A stretch of DNA of 64,000 nucleotides, taken from positions 1-64,000 of the forward strand of contig PAIP01000017.1 of NCBI GenBank assembly GCA_002704915.1, given 5' to 3'. The notes below the pieces were generated by a model. It did no database searches. It was not told the DNA's origin and saw nothing but the letters and a program-made list of their open reading frames with translations. The translations under genes and the position numbers were made by a program. This document shows positions 25,507-34,526 of the stretch, one piece after another; the stretch's first letter is position 1; each line of letters opens with the position of its first letter. The stretch is from Parvularcula sp. Lineage in GTDB: Bacteria > Pseudomonadota > Alphaproteobacteria > Caulobacterales > Parvularculaceae.

Positions 25507-26775
25507 ATGCTATCAAACACCGGCATGGAAAACTTTAAGGAAATCGAAGCGCTAGCCCGGAGCGGGGATGTTGCGAGCCAGTATCGGCTGGCCGCCCTAC
25601 TGGACCGGTCGGGGCAAAGGCAGGCGGCGCGCGAATGGACGCGCAAGGCAGCCGACGCCGGGCATCCGGGGGCGCTCTACACGCTCGCCTGCGAGTTGTT
25701 ATCGGTTCCCCCGGGCGAGATGCAGGTGGCGGAGGCGGTCGCGCTCCTGAAACGCGCCGGCGACGCTGGCGGGGCAGGGGCCCTGCGCCAGCTTGGCGTG
25801 CTGACAGCGCTGGGCCTTGGCGTGACGCAGGACTGGAAGGGCGCGGTCGGTCTGGTCGTCAAAGCGGCTGAGCGTGGTCACCCCCCGGCCATGCGGGAGC
25901 TCGCCTTGCTGGCGGAAAGCATGTCCGGCATGCGCGGCGCCGGCGACGCTTTGCTGGCGGAGGCTGCGCGCAAGGGAGACTGGGTGGCGGCGTGCTACGC
26001 GCTCCGGCGCGGACTTTTGAGCCAAGGCGAGGCCTCGGCGCTGAAAGCCCGGTTGCAAGGCGTGGGTTTTTTCTCGCTTGATCCGCAGACGGAAGAAGCC
26101 CGCATATCGCCGCCGGCGGAATTGAAAGATCTCGCCGGTCTTGCCACGCTTGAGGATAAAGAACCGCCAATGCGGGAAATGCTTCGGACCGAGCCGGAAA
26201 TCTACCGGATCGCATCGCTTCTGACGCGGGACGAGTGCGATTATCTCATCTGCGCCTCGGCTCCGCTCCTGACGCCGTCGCAGGTTGTCGATTCCGAAAA
26301 AAGCACGGCCGATCACGCGCAATACCGGACCTCGGACGGCGCGCTTCTCGGCCTCCTCGATCTCGATCTAACGCTTGTTGCGCTCTATCGCCGCCTGGCC
26401 ATGGCCGCCGGCGTCGAATGGGGCAATTGCGAACTCATGGGCGCCCTGCGCTACCGTCCCGGTCAGGAATATAAACCCCATCATGATTATCTGCCCGAGG
26501 ACGCCAGGGATTATTCGGAAGTGCGCCGGGCGGGCCAGCGCCGGAAAACGCTGCTCGTTTCCCTCAACGATGCTTATGAGGGCGGCGCGACGGTCTTCCC
26601 GGAGCTCAAAATTGAGCACAAGGGCCGGACCGGCGACGCCCTTGTCTTTGCAAATACCGATGGCGAAGGCGCGCCCTATTCGGAGACCTTGCATGCCGGG
26701 GCCCCGGTGGCGAGCGGCGAAAAATGGCTGTTGAGCCTGTGGTGCCGTGAAAAGCGGTTCTGGTTCTGGGATTAA
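25507..26775 (+). CDS. Sel1-repeat / 2-oxoglutarate-Fe(II) prolyl 4-hydroxylase-like fusion
   Basis: 422 aa. About residues 10-170 are Sel1/TPR-like helical repeats (DVASQYRLAALLDRSGQ, WTRKAADAGHPGALYTLA, VKAAERGHPPAMRELA). About 225-420 is a P4Hc dioxygenase with YRIASLLTRDECDYLI, iron ligands H325-x-D327 (PHHDY), distal H396 (TLHAGAPV) and 2OG-binding K406 (GEKWLLSLWC). It probably hydroxylates a protein partner held by the repeats. ATG 25525 (MENFKEI) is an alternative start. Convergent stop overlaps the next gene. Confidence 0.88.
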   Translation: MLSNTGMENFKEIEALARSGDVASQYRLAALLDRSGQRQAAREWTRKAADAGHPGALYTLACELLSVPPGEMQVAEAVALLKRAGDAGGAGALRQLGVLTALGLGVTQDWKGAVGLVVKAAERGHPPAMRELALLAESMSGMRGAGDALLAEAARKGDWVAACYALRRGLLSQGEASALKARLQGVGFFSLDPQTEEARISPPAELKDLAGLATLEDKEPPMREMLRTEPEIYRIASLLTRDECDYLICASAPLLTPSQVVDSEKSTADHAQYRTSDGALLGLLDLDLTLVALYRRLAMAAGVEWGNCELMGALRYRPGQEYKPHHDYLPEDARDYSEVRRAGQRRKTLLVSLNDAYEGGATVFPELKIEHKGRTGDALVFANTDGEGAPYSETLHAGAPVASGEKWLLSLWCREKRFWFWD

Positions 26776-27023
26776 TTCTGTTCTTCGGGATCTTCGCGAT
26801 AGGGCTGACTCGCGAGATGAAGCGTCAGGAACGCGGCGGCGATGAGAAGACCCACGGCCGGCGCGCCGCCGCCATTATTCCCCAGCCAGCCCCCTACGAT
26901 GCTGACGAGCGTGATCAGCAGATAGGGCGCGAGCGGCGGATCTTCATGGCGCACGCGAACCAGAAAAAGCCCGGCTGCCGCGATGAACAGCATGACCGAA
27001 AGCAGGTCGAAAATCGTTGTCAC
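26772..27023 (-). CDS. Small two-helix membrane protein, like XrtV sorting accessory proteins
   Basis: 83 aa from GTG 27023, with GGGAG 9 nt upstream; longer ATG starts lack an SD. Sequence VTTIFDLLSVMLFIAAAGLF, then HEDPPLAPYLL, a second helix and GGWLGNNGG. The TIFD opening, DPPLxPYL and LGN features are like small proteins annotated as XrtV sorting system accessory proteins; this is from memory and no exosortase is in the window. Its TAA stop overlaps the TAA of the preceding gene. Confidence 0.6.
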   Translation of the reverse strand: MTTIFDLLSVMLFIAAAGLFLVRVRHEDPPLAPYLLITLVSIVGGWLGNNGGGAPAVGLLIAAAFLTLHLASQPYREDPEEQN

Positions 27024-27058
27024 TCTCACATTCTCCCGGCGGCGACTTTCCGTCATTG

Positions 27059-27092
27059 GCGTTAACAGGGGTTTAGGCGGCTTGGTTAACGC
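27059..27092. promoter_or_regulatory. Inverted repeat GCGTTAAC / GTTAACGC in the pckA upstream region
   Basis: GCGTTAAC (27059-27066) and GTTAACGC (27085-27092) are perfect inverted repeats. The first also begins TTAA-N7-TTAG (27062-27076), one base off a CtrA box. It could serve the divergent genes at 27023 and 27276. Confidence 0.4.
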
Positions 27093-27275
27093 GAAGGAAG
27101 TTGGGTTTACGGGGGAAAAGATCGCCAATTAGAGCCGGATTCCGGCCGTCCTCTTGTGGCCATCGCCGGCTTTTGCCGCTAAGAGCGGAATTTACTGTCG
27201 GCATGACAGGTGCATGTCGCATATCCGCCGGGCGGGGCCCGGCGAACCCGGTGGTGAGGTCCAGGGAGACGATTG

Positions 27276-28865
27276 ATGAGCTTATCGGCAACGGCGGCGC
27301 CGGAAACGCGCAGCTTTGAAGATCGCGCGCCTCAGGCGCTGGCGAATTTGACGGCGGCGGCGCTTTATGAACTGGCGGTGGCCCGCGGCGAGGGCGAGAT
27401 CGCCAAGGAAGGCCCGCTGGTGGTGAAAACCGGCGAGCATACGGGCCGCTCGGCGCAGGACAAATTCATCGTCCGCCATCCTGAAATCGAGGAGAAAATC
27501 TGGTGGGACGCCAATAAGGCGATGTCGCCGGAAGCGTTCGATCGTCTTCATGCGGACATGCTCGACTACGCATCCTCGCGTGAGCTTATCAGTCAGGATC
27601 TCGCGGGCGGCGCCGACAAGACCTATGGCATCAAGGTGAGGGTCTTTACGGAGTACGCCTGGCACGGGCTTTTCATCCAGCATCTTCTCGTTCGCCCGCT
27701 CATGGACGAGCGCGGCGGAGAGCCGGACTACACCATTGTCGATCTGCCGGGCTTTGCCGCCGACCCGGAGGTTCATGGCTGCCGCACCAAGACTGTCATC
27801 GCGGTCGACTTTGTGCGCCGTCTTATCCTGATCGGCGGCACCTCCTATGCCGGCGAGATGAAGAAGTCGGTTTTCACGATCCTCAACTATCTCCTGCCCG
27901 AACAGGAAATCATGCCCATGCATTGCTCGGTCAATGTGGGCGAGGATGAGGACGCCGCGATCTTTTTCGGCCTGTCGGGGACGGGCAAGACGACCCTCTC
28001 CGCCGATCCGAACCGCACGCTTATCGGCGACGACGAACATGGCTGGGGTCCGAACGGCCTCTTCAATTTCGAAGGCGGCTGCTACGCCAAAATGATCCGG
28101 CTGTCGCCGACGGCCGAGCCGGAAATCTACGCCACGACCAAGCGTTTCGGCACGGTGCTCGAAAATGTGGTGATGCACCCGGAAACGCGCGAGCTCGATC
28201 TTGACGATGCGTCGCTCGCCGAAAACTCCCGCGGCGCCTATCCGATCCATTACATCCCGAACGCCAGCACCACGGGCGTCACGAGCCATCCCAACAACAT
28301 CATCATGCTGACCTGCGACGCCTTCGGCGTGATGCCGCCGATCGCGCGCCTCACGCCGGCGCAGGCCATGTATATGTTCCTGTCAGGCTACACGGCGAAA
28401 GTCGCCGGCACCGAAAAAGGCCTCGGCAAGGACCCGCAAGCGACCTTTTCCACCTGCTTCGGCGCGCCCTTCATGCCGCGCCACCCGTCGGAATATGGCG
28501 CGCTTCTGGGCCGTCTCATCGACAAGCATGATGTGGATTGCTGGCTCGTTTCCACGGGCTGGACAGGCGGGCCGCACGGGGTCGGCAAGCGCATGCCCAT
28601 CAAGGAAACCCGCGCCTTGTTGACCGCGGCCCTCAACGGATCGCTCAGCAAAGCGCCCATGCGCACAGATGAAATTTTCGGCTTCGAGGTTCCGACCGAG
28701 GTTCCGGGCGTTGACAAGGCGATCCTCAATCCGCGCGGCACCTGGGACGATGCGTCGGCGTTCGACGCGCAGGCGCAAAAACTCGCGAAGATGTTCGCCG
28801 AGAACTTCAAGATCTACGAAGCCCATGTGAGCGACGCAGTGAAGGCGGCTGGCCCGAAGGTCTAG
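27276..28865 (+). CDS. pckA: Phosphoenolpyruvate carboxykinase (ATP)
   Basis: Converts oxaloacetate and ATP to phosphoenolpyruvate, the entry to gluconeogenesis. 529 aa from ATG 27276 with GGGAG 7 nt upstream (a TTG just before it is ignored). Motifs: [28 protein letters not shown]-loop [28 protein letters not shown] and [13 protein letters not shown]. The leader has a GAGCCGG...CCGGC hairpin followed by TTTT at about 27130-27174, a possible attenuator. Ends in an intrinsic terminator. Confidence 0.96.
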   Translation: MSLSATAAPETRSFEDRAPQALANLTAAALYELAVARGEGEIAKEGPLVVKTGEHTGRSAQDKFIVRHPEIEEKIWWDANKAMSPEAFDRLHADMLDYASSRELISQDLAGGADKTYGIKVRVFTEYAWHGLFIQHLLVRPLMDERGGEPDYTIVDLPGFAADPEVHGCRTKTVIAVDFVRRLILIGGTSYAGEMKKSVFTILNYLLPEQEIMPMHCSVNVGEDEDAAIFFGLSGTGKTTLSADPNRTLIGDDEHGWGPNGLFNFEGGCYAKMIRLSPTAEPEIYATTKRFGTVLENVVMHPETRELDLDDASLAENSRGAYPIHYIPNASTTGVTSHPNNIIMLTCDAFGVMPPIARLTPAQAMYMFLSGYTAKVAGTEKGLGKDPQATFSTCFGAPFMPRHPSEYGALLGRLIDKHDVDCWLVSTGWTGGPHGVGKRMPIKETRALLTAALNGSLSKAPMRTDEIFGFEVPTEVPGVDKAILNPRGTWDDASAFDAQAQKLAKMFAENFKIYEAHVSDAVKAAGPKV

Positions 28866-28890
28866 GAATAACACCGAGTTTGAAGAATAA

Positions 28891-28919
28891 GGGCGGCCCG
28901 TGGGCCGCCCTTTTCTTTT
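28891..28919 (+). terminator. Intrinsic terminator of pckA
   Basis: GGGCGGCC/GGCCGCCC stem around a short loop, followed by TTTTCTTTT. It overlaps the 3' end of the convergent grpE. Confidence 0.88.
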
Positions 28920-29553
28920 AGACTTTTGTATCGAGCCTTTCGCCGGAGCCGCCAGACGGCTCATCGCCCGTCGCATTGCCCGGTCCTGAGGAAACCGTCA
29001 CCATGGCCGCCCGCAAGACGCGGTCGCCGATGGTAAAGCCCTGCTGGGCGACGTCGATGACATGGCCGTGGGGAATTTCCGTGTGCGGAATTTGCGCGAC
29101 GGCCTGATGCAGGTTGGGGTCGAACTTTTCGCGTTCGGCGGCGACGCGCTTCACGCCATGGCGTTCGAGGACCGAGAGCAATTCCTTCTCGGTCATTTTC
29201 AGACCGTCGATCAGGCCTTTGGCGACGTCGCTCACCCCCTCCGCCGGCGCGTTTTCATCGGCGATGCGCAGGGCGCGTTCGAAATTGTCGGAAACGCCGA
29301 TCAGATCGCGCGCGAAATTCGCGATGGCGTAACGGCCGGCGTCGGCTTTTTCGCGGGCTGACCGCCGGCGGGTGTTTTCGAGCTCGGCGGCGAGCCGCAA
29401 CACCTTCTCGTTCAGATCGGCGTTTTCTTTCTTCGCGGCTTCGAGCGCGGCTTCGGCGTCGAGGGCGCCCTCTTCAGCCTGCCCATCGGCCTCGTCATGC
29501 TGGCCCTCTTCATGGGGAAAAGGCGGCGGCGTTGTTTCGTGTTCGTCACTCAT
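28918..29553 (-). CDS. grpE: Nucleotide exchange factor GrpE
   Basis: Releases ADP from DnaK. 211 aa: acidic disordered N-terminus (about 1-35), long dimerisation helix (ALEAAKKENADLNEKVLRLA, RSAREKADAGRYAIANFARD), and a C-terminal beta domain with REKFDPNLHQAVAQ, GHVIDVAQQGFTIGDRVLRAAMV. Lies 67 nt after hrcA, so it is probably cotranscribed; dnaK is not in the window. Confidence 0.95.
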   Translation of the reverse strand: MSDEHETTPPPFPHEEGQHDEADGQAEEGALDAEAALEAAKKENADLNEKVLRLAAELENTRRRSAREKADAGRYAIANFARDLIGVSDNFERALRIADENAPAEGVSDVAKGLIDGLKMTEKELLSVLERHGVKRVAAEREKFDPNLHQAVAQIPHTEIPHGHVIDVAQQGFTIGDRVLRAAMVTVSSGPGNATGDEPSGGSGERLDTKV

Positions 29554-29620
29554 GAGACTTGCTTCATCCGGCTTCGCATTCGGGGAAATATTCGCTGCGG
29601 GATGTACGCGCGGCGGGCGG

Positions 29621-30646
29621 CTATTTCAACATCCGCGAGAGCACTTCGGCCGTATAGTCCACAATCGGGACAACCCGGGCGTAATTGAGCCGGGTCGGTC
29701 CGATCACCCCTAAAACCCCGACAATCTTGCGGTTTTCGTCCCGATAGGGGGCGGTGATCACGGAGGAGCCGGAGAGGGAGAAGAGCCGGTTTTCCGAGCC
29801 GATAAAGACTTTGACGCCCTCGCCGTCCCGGGCGGCGGTAAGGAGCTCGATCACCTCGCGTTTTTTTTCCAGATCGTCGAGCAGCATCCGGACCCGCTCG
29901 ATGTCCTGGGCCGCCTCATCGAGAAGGTGGCCGCGTCCGCGCACAATCAACTGCCAGTTTTCGTCGCCGGCGATATCGGCGACGCCGTCGCGCACCAGCC
30001 GCGATGTGAGTTCGTCGAGTTCCGCCCGGTTCGATTCGATTTCGTCGAGAATGCTTGAGCGCGTTTCATGAAGGCTGCGTCCGCGCAGGCGGGCGTTCAG
30101 ATAATTCCCGGCGGCGATCAGCGCCGAGGCGGGAAGGTCGTCCGGCGCGTGAATGACGCGGTTTTCCACCCGGCCATCCTCGAACACCATAATCACGAGC
30201 GCCTTGCCCGGCCCTGTGCGCACGAACTCGATCTGACGCAAGGGCGCATCGGCCTTCTGCGTGACAATCAGGCTGGCGGTCTGCGTCAGGCCCGAGAGGC
30301 GCGCAGCGGCCGCTTCGAGAAGATCGACGTCGCCGCCTTCCGCTGCCTCCGCCTCGATCGCGCGGCGCTCCTGCGGCGTCAGATCGCCCACCTGCATCAG
30401 CCCGTCGACGAAGAGTCGCAAGCCCAGCTCCGTCGGCAGGCGCCCGGCCGATATATGCGGCGCATGCAAAAGCCCCATATCGGTAAGGTCGGCCATGACA
30501 TTGCGCACGGTCGCCGCGGAAACGGCAATCTTCGTGTCATTGCTCAACACGCGCGATCCCACAGGCTCGCCCGTGGCGAGATAGGTCTCCACCAGACGGC
30601 GGAAGATTTCGCGCGACCGCTCGTCAATATCGTTGAGAACAGACAT
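29621..30646 (-). CDS. hrcA: Heat-inducible transcription repressor HrcA
   Basis: Represses groESL and related operons at CIRCE sites. 341 aa from ATG 30646 (MSVLNDIDERSREIFRRLVE); the longer frame to 30706 is rejected because homologues begin here. N-terminal winged helix with TGEPVGSRVLS and VSAATVRNVMADLTDMGLL, GRLPTELGLRLFVDGL, and the C-terminal GVLGVIGPTRLNYARVVPIVDY. Divergent from rph, as in many alphaproteobacteria. I see no CIRCE (TTAGCACTC-N9-GAGTGCTAA) in the gap 30647-30801. Confidence 0.95.
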   Translation of the reverse strand: MSVLNDIDERSREIFRRLVETYLATGEPVGSRVLSNDTKIAVSAATVRNVMADLTDMGLLHAPHISAGRLPTELGLRLFVDGLMQVGDLTPQERRAIEAEAAEGGDVDLLEAAAARLSGLTQTASLIVTQKADAPLRQIEFVRTGPGKALVIMVFEDGRVENRVIHAPDDLPASALIAAGNYLNARLRGRSLHETRSSILDEIESNRAELDELTSRLVRDGVADIAGDENWQLIVRGRGHLLDEAAQDIERVRMLLDDLEKKREVIELLTAARDGEGVKVFIGSENRLFSLSGSSVITAPYRDENRKIVGVLGVIGPTRLNYARVVPIVDYTAEVLSRMLK

Positions 30647-30801
30647 GAGTTCTTTTCTTGCTGCCGATCCGGACAAGAAAAATAAGCGGCTCGCGGCCAA
30701 GAACAAGACCTGCCGTCAGGCCATAGGCTACCAGGACGCGGGTCGACAGGGCAGGGGCCCCGGGGCTAGGAAGACGCCCCAGCCAAATATTGGAGATAGT
30801 C

Positions 30802-31512
30802 ATGAGACCTTCCGGCCGCGCCTTTAACGAGCTTCGCGCCGTTTCCCTCGAAACCGGCGTCGCCAAGCATGCCGAAGGCTCCTGTCTCGTCAAATTCGGG
30901 GACACGCATGTTTTATGCACGGCAAGCTGGGACGAGACCACGCCGCCCTGGCTGCGCGGCGGCGGGCGCGGCTGGGTTACGGCCGAATATGGCATGCTGC
31001 CCCGCTCCACGGGCGAGCGCATGAAGCGCGAGGCCAAGGGCGGACAATCGGGCCGGACGCAGGAGATCCAGCGCCTGATCGGGCGATCCCTGCGCGCCGT
31101 CATCGATCTGAAAGCGCTGGGCGAACGCCAGATCCTCGTGGACTGCGACGTCATTCAGGCCGATGGGGGCACGCGCACGGCCTCGATCACCGGCGCCTGG
31201 ATCGCCATGAACCGCGCCTGCGAATGGGCGGCGTCGCAAGGGATTATCAAATCCAATCCGGTTCGCGACCGGGTGGCGGCGATTTCCTGCGGGCTTGTCG
31301 CCGGCGCTCCGGCGCTCGATCTTGATTACGACGAAGATTCGACCGCCCAGGCCGACGCCAATTTCGTTATCACCGGAACCGGAGGGCTTGTCGAAGTGCA
31401 GGCGACGGCCGAAGGCGATCCGTTTACGGATGACCAGTTCGCGGCCTTGTTGTCTCTTGCGAAGGCGGGCTGCGCCGAGCTCTCGGCGAAACAGGCGGAA
31501 ATCGCCGGCTGA
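30802..31512 (+). CDS. rph: Ribonuclease PH
   Basis: Phosphorolytic 3'-5' exonuclease that trims tRNA 3' ends. 236 aa from ATG 30802 with GGAG 6 nt before it. Motifs: [79 protein letters not shown] and [17 protein letters not shown]. rdgB, which often follows rph, is absent; an MscS gene follows. Confidence 0.96.
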   Translation: MRPSGRAFNELRAVSLETGVAKHAEGSCLVKFGDTHVLCTASWDETTPPWLRGGGRGWVTAEYGMLPRSTGERMKREAKGGQSGRTQEIQRLIGRSLRAVIDLKALGERQILVDCDVIQADGGTRTASITGAWIAMNRACEWAASQGIIKSNPVRDRVAAISCGLVAGAPALDLDYDEDSTAQADANFVITGTGGLVEVQATAEGDPFTDDQFAALLSLAKAGCAELSAKQAEIAG

Positions 31513-31622
31513 CGCTTTGCGGCGGCGCACTGGCGTTTTCATGGAGGCGCCGCTGCGGCAGTTGCAAGGGAAAGCGAAACTGTTAGAACTTTTGGGCCCC
31601 TTTCCTTTTTCCGAAAGACCCC

Positions 31623-33068
31623 ATGCAGGACCCGCAACCGGCAGAGGACGCAACGCCCGCCCCGCAAGAAACGCCGGTTGAAGAATCGGTGATCGAAGAG
31701 GGCGTCGAGACAATCCGCGAGCGCGTCCTGGCCTTTTTCGACGGCTTTCAGGCCAACATGCTGACGGCGGGCGTCGCCATCGAAGCCGCCATCGTCGTCG
31801 CCGCGATCCTGCCGGCGGCGTTTTTCGGACCGCGTCTCAGGAAACTCATCCAGTCGCAAATTGCGCCGCGCGCGCCTTACGGTCTCCTGCGCCGGGCGGC
31901 CAACGCCTTCGCCCATATTGCAACGCCGATTGCGCTGTTGCTCGTGCTTCAGGCGGCGATGGTGGGCTTGAGGGCCGCGGGCAATTCCACCAGCGTTGTC
32001 TCCGCGGCGGTCAGCCTGCTGACGGCCTGGATCGTCATCCGGCTGGTGACGCTCGTCATTCGCTCGCCCTTCTGGTCGCGCGTTGCGTTTTATGTGGCCT
32101 GGCCCATTGCGGCGCTCGATGCGTTTGGCGTGCTCGACGATGTGGTGCGTCAGCTCGAAGCGTTTTCCTTCCCCATCGGCGAGGATGAAAATGGCGTCGA
32201 GCAAAGTTTTTCAGCGCTCGACTTCCTGCGTACGGTGGCGGTTTTCGGCGTCCTCTTCTGGGGCGCGCGATTCTTAAACCACCTCATACAGGGACGCATC
32301 AACGCCATCGACGAGCTTACTGTTTCGTTCAAGGCGCTTCTGTCGAAAATTCTCGACGTCCTCCTGCCGGTGGTGGCGCTGGTCGCCGCGTTGCAGATCG
32401 TTGGTTTCCCATTCGCAACGCTCGCCATTTTCGGCGGCGCTGTGGGGCTCGGCATCGGTCTTGGCATGCAGCGCACGGTGTCGAACTTTTTTGCAGGTTT
32501 CACCCTGATCGCCGATAAATCGATCAAGCCGGGCGACGTGATCGAAATCGAGGATTCCTATGGCTGGGTGACCGCCATGAATGCGCGCTATGTCACCTTG
32601 CGCACACGCGACGGCACCGCCCATCTGGTGCCCAATGACAAGTTTATCGAGGAAGGCGTCGTCAACTGGTCCCATGACGACCGTGTGGTGCGCCTGCATG
32701 CGCCCTTTGGCGTGTCCTATGAGACGCGGGATGTGCGCGGTCTCGCCCGGGCTGCGGAAGAGCGCGCGCTCACCATCGATCGTGTCCTGAAAACCCCGGC
32801 GCCGCGCTGCAACCTGATGGAGTTCGGCGACAGCTCCATCAATTTCGACTTGCGGTTCTGGATCAACGATCCCGCCAATGGCTCCGCCAATGTGCGCTCG
32901 GACGTCATGATGGCGATCTGGGACATGCTGCACGAAATGAACATTGAAGTGCCTTTCCCGCAGCGCGATCTTCACATCAAATCCGCGCCGGATGGCCTGA
33001 AAATGGTTTCGGAAACAAGGGCTGAGCCCCTGTCAACGGCCGGTGAGTCAAACTCCCGTGAGGAGTGA
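31623..33068 (+). CDS. Mechanosensitive ion channel, MscS family
   Basis: 481 aa. Acidic N-terminus, several membrane helices (about 45-70, 95-115, 125-150, 198-218, 240-262) and the MscS core: pore-lining AIFGGAVGLGIGLGMQRTVS, FAGFTLIADKSIKPGDVIEI, then the beta domain GWVTAMNARYVTLRTRDGTA, HLVPNDKFIEEGVVNWSHDD and an alpha-beta C-terminal domain ending in FPQRDLHI. It opens on membrane tension to release solutes in hypo-osmotic shock. Confidence 0.93.
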   Translation: MQDPQPAEDATPAPQETPVEESVIEEGVETIRERVLAFFDGFQANMLTAGVAIEAAIVVAAILPAAFFGPRLRKLIQSQIAPRAPYGLLRRAANAFAHIATPIALLLVLQAAMVGLRAAGNSTSVVSAAVSLLTAWIVIRLVTLVIRSPFWSRVAFYVAWPIAALDAFGVLDDVVRQLEAFSFPIGEDENGVEQSFSALDFLRTVAVFGVLFWGARFLNHLIQGRINAIDELTVSFKALLSKILDVLLPVVALVAALQIVGFPFATLAIFGGAVGLGIGLGMQRTVSNFFAGFTLIADKSIKPGDVIEIEDSYGWVTAMNARYVTLRTRDGTAHLVPNDKFIEEGVVNWSHDDRVVRLHAPFGVSYETRDVRGLARAAEERALTIDRVLKTPAPRCNLMEFGDSSINFDLRFWINDPANGSANVRSDVMMAIWDMLHEMNIEVPFPQRDLHIKSAPDGLKMVSETRAEPLSTAGESNSREE

Positions 33069-33168
33069 GGCGGGTTGTCGCTTCGGCTTGGCAGGCGCGG
33101 GCCTGCGCGACTATATTCCCTGTGGGGCCGATGAACCGTTTTAGGGCTGTCACGCCGGGAGATATGTC

Positions 33169-33708
33169 ATGTTTCGTTTAATTGCCACGGGCGCGCTCGC
33201 CCTTCTTGTCGCCGCCTGCGCCACGGCGACGCCATACGGACCGGCCGCGCAGGGCGGCGGCTATGGATTTTCCGATCAGCGCATCGAAGACAACCGCTAT
33301 CGCATCACCTTCCGCGGCAATTCGGTAACGGCTCGCGAAACGGTGGAAAATGCGCTGCTCTATCGCGCGGCTGAGCTGACTGTCGATCTCGGTTATGATT
33401 ATTTCATCGCCGTCGAAAACCAGACCGAAGCGAACAGGAGCTACAGAACGACGACAGAGCCGGCGTTTTATGGGCGCTATGGTTATGGCTATCCGTTCTA
33501 CCGCCCCTATTACGGCTTTCCTTATTACGCCTATGGCTGGGGCTGGGGCGCGCCTTATGACAGCTATACCCGCGAGGTGACGCGCTATTCAGCCGTTGCG
33601 TTCATCGTGATGTACAGGGGCGAAAAGCCCGCGGACAATCCGCAGGCTTTCAATGCACGGGAAGTCATGAACAATCTCGGCCCCTATGTTCTCGGGCCGG
33701 CGAGCTAG
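33169..33708 (+). CDS. CC0125/CC1285-type lipoprotein
   Basis: 179 aa. Lipobox LLVAAC at about 12-17 gives a lipid-anchored protein. Then YGFSDQRIEDNRYRITFRGN, ETVENALLYRAAELTVDLGYDYFIAV and a Tyr/Gly/Phe-rich central stretch (about 100-130). This layout matches the family named after Caulobacter CC0125/CC1285; function unknown. Monocistronic. Confidence 0.85.
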   Translation: MFRLIATGALALLVAACATATPYGPAAQGGGYGFSDQRIEDNRYRITFRGNSVTARETVENALLYRAAELTVDLGYDYFIAVENQTEANRSYRTTTEPAFYGRYGYGYPFYRPYYGFPYYAYGWGWGAPYDSYTREVTRYSAVAFIVMYRGEKPADNPQAFNAREVMNNLGPYVLGPAS

Positions 33709-33718
33709 GGTTGCTGCT

Positions 33719-34324
33719 TTAAACGGCGCGAAGAACCGGTTTTTGTCCGTCGGCGGCCTGAGCCGCTGTTTGTTCTGAAGCCGAATCGTAAACAACGACG
33801 AAGCCGCGCGGCGTGTGTCTTACAATGACGCCGCGCCGGCGCCCTACATGGATGGCCGATCCGATCGGCGGTCTGCGCCGGGAGTCGACGGAAACGCCGT
33901 TCACGGACGTATCGATGATCGTCACGAACAAAGACGTGCCGTCTGCGAGACGGCAGGATGCTCGGGAGCCGCCGTCGCGGTGGCGCAAGGTGGAGCGGCG
34001 GTCGCCAAGCCCGTCCGCGAATTCCGGATTGGCCTTCAGCATCAACTGCTCGATCAGCAGGTTGCGCCGGCGTTTCGACAACAGGAACGAGGTCGCGAAA
34101 CCGTCGGGAAATGTCCGCGCCACTGTGCTTTCGATAACGTCCAGCCCGTCGATGTGAATGACGGCGGCGTCGCCGACAACCACTTTCGCGTCGGTTATCA
34201 GCGCCATGTCACCCGGAGAAATATTGAGCAGGCGGCCCTCATATTCGTCGGTGGCGTTGACAACAATGCGCGCCGGCAGATTGAGGCTGATCCGCTGATA
34301 ACGCCGTCCATCGTTTTTAAACAT
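33719..34324 (-). CDS. Protein with two PilZ-like domains
   Basis: 201 aa. First domain: RRYQRISLNLPARI and NISPGDM (RxxxR and the N/DxSxxG-like site). Second: RRSTLRHRDGGSRASCR and DTSVNGVSV (DxSxxG) with GRRRGVIVRHTPRGFVV. Both c-di-GMP contact motifs are more complete in the second half. Probably a c-di-GMP receptor; the output is unknown. Convergent with the lipoprotein gene, 10 nt apart. Confidence 0.82.
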   Translation of the reverse strand: MFKNDGRRYQRISLNLPARIVVNATDEYEGRLLNISPGDMALITDAKVVVGDAAVIHIDGLDVIESTVARTFPDGFATSFLLSKRRRNLLIEQLMLKANPEFADGLGDRRSTLRHRDGGSRASCRLADGTSLFVTIIDTSVNGVSVDSRRRPPIGSAIHVGRRRGVIVRHTPRGFVVVYDSASEQTAAQAADGQKPVLRAV

Positions 34325-34526
34325 CGCTCAGTTGTCCCGAATTGCTTAATTGCGCCACCCCGTTGCAAAATAGTGGCCAGCGGCAAAACCTTCTCTAACG
34401 TACAAACTTCAATTTTACGGACCTTGCTGCGGCGGTTCGGCGAGGCGGCCAGCGCTTTGCAGGAACGTCAAGGGCTTGTATGGTTAAGAAAACCACTCGC
34501 CCCGTTCCTCGTGGAGATTTCTAAAG

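Noticed and set aside
30647-30801. CIRCE element between hrcA and rph
   Set aside because: No TTAGCACTC-N9-GAGTGCTAA match is visible.
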